Shown here one piece after another: positions 61,191 through 64,000 of a stretch of 64,000 bases of DNA (the stretch's first letter is position 1; each line of letters begins with the position of its first letter). The stretch spans positions 238,928 to 302,927 of the forward strand of contig NZ_JACSQS010000001.1 in the NCBI RefSeq assembly GCF_014836545.1, written 5' to 3'. This DNA comes from Stenotrophomonas lacuserhaii. GTDB taxonomy: Bacteria; Pseudomonadota; Gammaproteobacteria; Xanthomonadales; Xanthomonadaceae. Under the pieces are notes generated by a model that did not search any database, was not told the origin of the DNA, and worked only from the letters and a program-made list of their open reading frames with translations. Both the position numbers and the translations under genes were made by a program.

Positions 61191-61588
61191 TCGCCGAGAA
61201 CGGATCCCTTCCGATTCGCATCGAGCAGGACGTGGTGCTGGCGCGGCAGGCCGTGCGGCAGCTTGCGGTCCGCTTCGGGCTGCGGCTGGTGGACCAGACC
61301 AAGCTGGTCACCGCCGCCAGCGAACTGGCACGCAACGCGGTGATCTATGGCGGTGGCGGCGACATGCACTGGCACATCGTCGAACGCGGTGTCCGCCGCG
61401 GCATCCAGTTGCAGTTCGCCGACCAGGGGCCGGGCATTCCGGACCAGGTGAAGGCGCTCACCGATGGCTGGTCATCCGGGTCCGGGATGGGCCTGGGCCT
61501 GTCCGGCTCGCGTCGGCTGGTCGATGATTTCGATCTGGACACGGCCGCAGGGCAGGGCACGCGGGTAACCATCACCAAATGGATCTGA
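61187..61588 (+). CDS. rsbT: RsbT-type serine/threonine switch kinase
   Basis: The 133-residue protein is a GHKL-ATPase kinase. The N box ASELARNAVIYGGGGDM, the G1 box FADQGPGIPD and the G2 box GSGMGLGLSGSRRL are all in place. RsbT phosphorylates RsbR and RsbS and, once freed, activates a downstream partner (RsbU in Bacillus). The ATGA overlap with rsbS and a 10-base overlap with the next gene point to strict co-translation. No rsbU homologue follows, so the partner must differ. Confidence 0.95.
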   Translation: MIAENGSLPIRIEQDVVLARQAVRQLAVRFGLRLVDQTKLVTAASELARNAVIYGGGGDMHWHIVERGVRRGIQLQFADQGPGIPDQVKALTDGWSSGSGMGLGLSGSRRLVDDFDLDTAAGQGTRVTITKWI

Positions 61589-62598
61589 ATTTTTCCGGTC
61601 CGCTTACCCGGGTCGTGGTCGTCGAGGAAACCACCCAGGTCGGGCAGGCACGGCGCGAAGCGTTGCGCGTGGCCGCCGAAGCCGGCTTCAACGAAATCGA
61701 TGCCGGCCGCGTCGCGCTGGCCGCCACGGAAATGGCGACCAACCTGTGGCGCCACGGTGGCGGCGGCCGCATGACCTTGTCGGTCATCGCCGGTGCCTGC
61801 GGCCAAGGGGTGGAGCTGTGCACCTTCGACCGCGGCCCGGGCTTCGTGCTGGCCCAGTGCCTCCAGGATGGGTATTCCACCGGCGGCAGCCAGGGCCTGG
61901 GCATGGCCGCCATCGCACGCCAGGCGCGGGTGATGGAGGCCTGGTCCGATGCGCGCGGCTCGATACTGGTGGTGCGGATCCATCCAGAGCGGGCGCCGCG
62001 CGATGCGGACCTTGCCTATGGTGCGGTGCGGTTGCCGATGAAGCATGAGCTCGCCTGCGGCGATGCCTGGCACCTGCGCGTGCAGGACCAGAAACTGGCG
62101 TTGACGGTGATCGACGGCCTGGGCCACGGCGCGCTGGCGGCGGAGGCCTCCGAAGGCGGAGTGCGTGCGCTGGCAGCGCTGCCAACCGCAGGTTCGGCCG
62201 TGGACGCCATCAACGACCTGCACGCCGCATTGTCGGGCTCGCGCGGCGGTGCGGCGGCGGTCGCCTGCGTTGCGCTGGGCAGCGGTGAAATCGACTATGC
62301 AGGCGTGGGCAACATCGCCGGCAGCCTGCTGATCGGCGATACCTCGCGTGGCATGGCTTCGATGCCCGGCATCGTCGGCGTGCAGTACCGCAAGGCGCAG
62401 GCATTCAGCCTTCACGCCCCCGCTGGCACGCTGCTGGTGATGCATAGTGATGGACTGCAGGCGCGGTGGAGCCTGCGCGATTACCCTGGGCTGCAGCATC
62501 GCCATCCTGCCTTGGTGGTTGCCGTGCTGCAACGTGATTTTGATCGTGGTCGCGATGATGTCTGCGTCGTCGCGCTGCGCGTGGGAGCCTTCCGATGA
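61579..62598 (+). CDS. GHKL ATPase-PP2C phosphatase fusion (RsbX-like)
   Basis: The 339-residue protein has two domains. Residues ~1-135 form a second RsbT/RsbW-type ATPase (RVALAATEMATNLWRHGGGG as N box, TFDRGPGFVL as G1, TGGSQGLGMAAIARQA as G2). Residues ~145-339 form a PP2C/SpoIIE-type phosphatase (LACGDAWHLRVQDQKLALTV, IDGLGHGALAAEASEGGVRA, GRDDVCVVALRVG). In Bacillus RsbX is a stand-alone phosphatase that resets the stressosome by removing phosphate from RsbR and RsbS. Fusion to an ATPase domain is found in other Proteobacteria rsbRST loci. It may dock to RsbT or the STAS proteins through the ATPase domain. Confidence 0.9.
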   Translation: MDLNFSGPLTRVVVVEETTQVGQARREALRVAAEAGFNEIDAGRVALAATEMATNLWRHGGGGRMTLSVIAGACGQGVELCTFDRGPGFVLAQCLQDGYSTGGSQGLGMAAIARQARVMEAWSDARGSILVVRIHPERAPRDADLAYGAVRLPMKHELACGDAWHLRVQDQKLALTVIDGLGHGALAAEASEGGVRALAALPTAGSAVDAINDLHAALSGSRGGAAAVACVALGSGEIDYAGVGNIAGSLLIGDTSRGMASMPGIVGVQYRKAQAFSLHAPAGTLLVMHSDGLQARWSLRDYPGLQHRHPALVVAVLQRDFDRGRDDVCVVALRVGAFR

Positions 62599-63467
62599 GC
62601 GTCACCGATCTGTCCCTGCAGCAGGAAATGGAGCGTCTCCGCGCGGAGAACGAAGGCCTGCGCGCTGAGCTGGACGAGACCAACCAGGGGGTGCTGGCGC
62701 TGTATGGCGAACTGGACCAGCAGGCCGAACAGCTGCGCCAGGTGTCCGAGTTGAAGAGCCGCTTCCTGTCCTACATGAGCCACGAGTTCCGCACGCCGCT
62801 CGGGTCGATCCTGAGCATGACGCGGCTGCTCGACGATGGCATGGACGGCGAGCTCAGCAGCGGACAGCGCCAGCAGGTGCTGTTCATCAGCAACGCCGCC
62901 AGCGAGCTGCGCGAGATGGTCGACGACCTGCTCGACCTGGCCAAGATCGAAGCGGGGCGTATCACCATTTCACCGGGCTGGTTCGACTTGATGGATCTGT
63001 TCTCGGCCTTGCGCGGCATGTTCCGCCCGTTGGTCGAAGGCAACGACATAGAACTGGAGTTCATCGCGCCGCCGCAGCTGCCGATGCTGTACACCGATGA
63101 CAAGAAGCTGGCGCAGATCCTGCGCAATTACGTGTCCAATGCGTTGAAGTTCACCCCGCGCGGCCGGATCGTGGTCTCCGCCGAGCTGGAAGGCGATGCG
63201 GCGGTGCGCTTCAGTGTGCGCGACACCGGCATCGGCATCCCGCAGGAGATGCAGGCGGCGTTGTTCGAGGATTTCATGCAGGTCGATTCACCGCTGCAGA
63301 AGCGCCTGCGGGGTACCGGGCTGGGGCTGTCGCTGTGCAAGCGCTTCGCCGGACTGCTGGGTGGCCATGTCGGGGTCAACAGCGTGCAGGGCGAAGGCTC
63401 GGAGTTCTTCGTGGTGGTACCGGTGAACCTTGAAACCGCAGCAGAGGCCATCGATGCCGCACCGTGA
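62595..63467 (+). CDS. soluble histidine kinase of the stressosome operon
   Basis: The 290-residue product has no membrane helix. An N-terminal coiled coil (LQQEMERLRAENEGLRAELD, ALYGELDQQAEQLRQVSELK) leads to HisKA (FLSYMSHEFRTPLGSILSMT, His63) and HATPase (NYVSNALKFTP, DTGIGIPQ, GTGLGLSLCKRFAG). The ATGA overlap with the phosphatase gene and the overlap with the next regulator gene place it in the rsb operon. In such RsbRST loci the two-component pair is thought to be the output, so released RsbT may act on this kinase. Confidence 0.92.
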   Translation: MSVTDLSLQQEMERLRAENEGLRAELDETNQGVLALYGELDQQAEQLRQVSELKSRFLSYMSHEFRTPLGSILSMTRLLDDGMDGELSSGQRQQVLFISNAASELREMVDDLLDLAKIEAGRITISPGWFDLMDLFSALRGMFRPLVEGNDIELEFIAPPQLPMLYTDDKKLAQILRNYVSNALKFTPRGRIVVSAELEGDAAVRFSVRDTGIGIPQEMQAALFEDFMQVDSPLQKRLRGTGLGLSLCKRFAGLLGGHVGVNSVQGEGSEFFVVVPVNLETAAEAIDAAP

Positions 63468-64000
63468 CCGCATCCTGATCGTGGATGACAACGTAGCCAC
63501 GCGCTATGCAGTGCGACGGGTGCTGGAGCATCACGGTTTCCGCGTGGATGAAGCCGGGATGGGACAGGACGGGCTGGATGCGGTGGCGGTCAATGACTTC
63601 GCAGCGCTCGTGCTGGATGTGAACCTGCCCGACATGAGCGGCTTCGACGTGGTCCGCGAGCTGCGCGCACAACCGCGTACCGCGCTGCTGCCTGTGGTGC
63701 ACGTGTCGGCGGCTTCGATCAGCACCGGGGACATGATCACCGGGCTGGACGCCGGTGCCGACGGCTACCTCACTCACCCGGTCGATCCGGAAGTGCTGCT
63801 GGCTACCTTGCGCAGCCTGCTGCGGGCCCGCCGCGCCGAAGATGCGCTGCGCGAGGCCGAGGCCCGTTTCGGCGAGATCTTCCGCCAGATCAACGCGCCC
63901 ATCGCAGTGTTGAACGCCGACCTGAGCGTGCGCGATGCCAATGATGCCTTCGCCCGGTTGCTGGGCACCGGCATCAGTGGCGGCTCGCCCCTGGACCGGC
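63454..64000 (+). CDS. response regulator with PAS domain (runs off the window)
   Basis: The gene starts at 63454 (ATG-CCG-CAC-CGT-GAC), overlapping the kinase gene by 14 bases, and remains open to the window end (182 codons seen). The receiver has RILIVDDNVATRYAVRRVLE, phosphoacceptor Asp in LVLDVNLPDMSGFDVV, the VSAAS Ser switch, and a His-Pro in place of the usual Lys-Pro near YLTHPVDPE. A second part (EARFGEIFRQINAPIAVLNA) begins a PAS domain. The missing C-terminus may carry a GGDEF, phosphatase or kinase output. This is the expected partner of the soluble kinase. Confidence 0.9.
   Translation, partial: MPHRDRILIVDDNVATRYAVRRVLEHHGFRVDEAGMGQDGLDAVAVNDFAALVLDVNLPDMSGFDVVRELRAQPRTALLPVVHVSAASISTGDMITGLDAGADGYLTHPVDPEVLLATLRSLLRARRAEDALREAEARFGEIFRQINAPIAVLNADLSVRDANDAFARLLGTGISGGSPLDR

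Overview
The window reads as a chromosomal segment of a high-GC gammaproteobacterium of the Lysobacteraceae (Xanthomonadaceae), most likely Stenotrophomonas or a close relative. The basis is protein character (LldD, NemA, DesCB-type desaturase pair, Tad pilus, RpfC/RcsC-like kinases, TerC-CBS protein) plus short palindromes ending in GTAG that look like the SMAG repeats described in S. maltophilia (near 47.5, 50.2 and 51.4 kb). No phage, insertion sequence, CRISPR array or rRNA was seen. One tRNA-Ala(GGC) sits at the left edge.

Layout. 0.6-15.2 kb is metabolic and envelope housekeeping: a GlxA-type AraC regulator, a membrane TlpA-like thioredoxin followed by a DsbG-like lipoprotein, an exported GH3 beta-glucosidase with an odd N-terminal domain, an old yellow enzyme, an SDR, MgtC, L-lactate dehydrogenase, an I78-type inhibitor lipoprotein, and a LysR regulator divergent from an exported amidohydrolase. 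Two decayed genes lie here: a C-terminal piece of a cytosine deaminase-like amidohydrolase and an N-terminal piece of a voltage-gated ion channel. 16.1-23.8 kb holds an Rcs/Bvg-like signalling island: two tandem related sensor kinases, the second a full hybrid, and two divergent RcsB-like regulators that share a promoter region containing a perfect inverted repeat.

24.9-36.7 kb is a complete minus-strand Tad/Flp pilus operon, ordered from its promoter flp, prepilin peptidase, tadE, cpaB, cpaC, tadZ, tadA, tadB, tadC, tadD, a DUF3613 gene and tadG. It faces an AraC regulator, a 4.6-kb trimeric autotransporter adhesin and an SmpA/OmpA lipoprotein resembling the adhesin partner TpgA. Together 24.9-44 kb is a surface attachment island. 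Four copies of TGCCG(G)AAT spaced exactly 21 bp apart lie between the AraC gene and the adhesin gene.

44-59.7 kb carries a carboxypeptidase, a BetT choline transporter, a Cache/poly-HAMP chemoreceptor, a quinone reductase, a DesT/FabR-type repressor divergent from a ferredoxin reductase and fatty acid desaturase, a glucokinase / aspartylglucosaminidase / CutC cluster, a DUF2975 plus small HTH pair, and a TerC-CBS protein. 59.9-64 kb (continuing off the edge) is an RsbR-RsbS-RsbT stressosome operon with an RsbX-like phosphatase fused to a second ATPase domain, followed by a soluble histidine kinase and a response regulator. Assignments come from reading translated sequence by eye; no database search was run.
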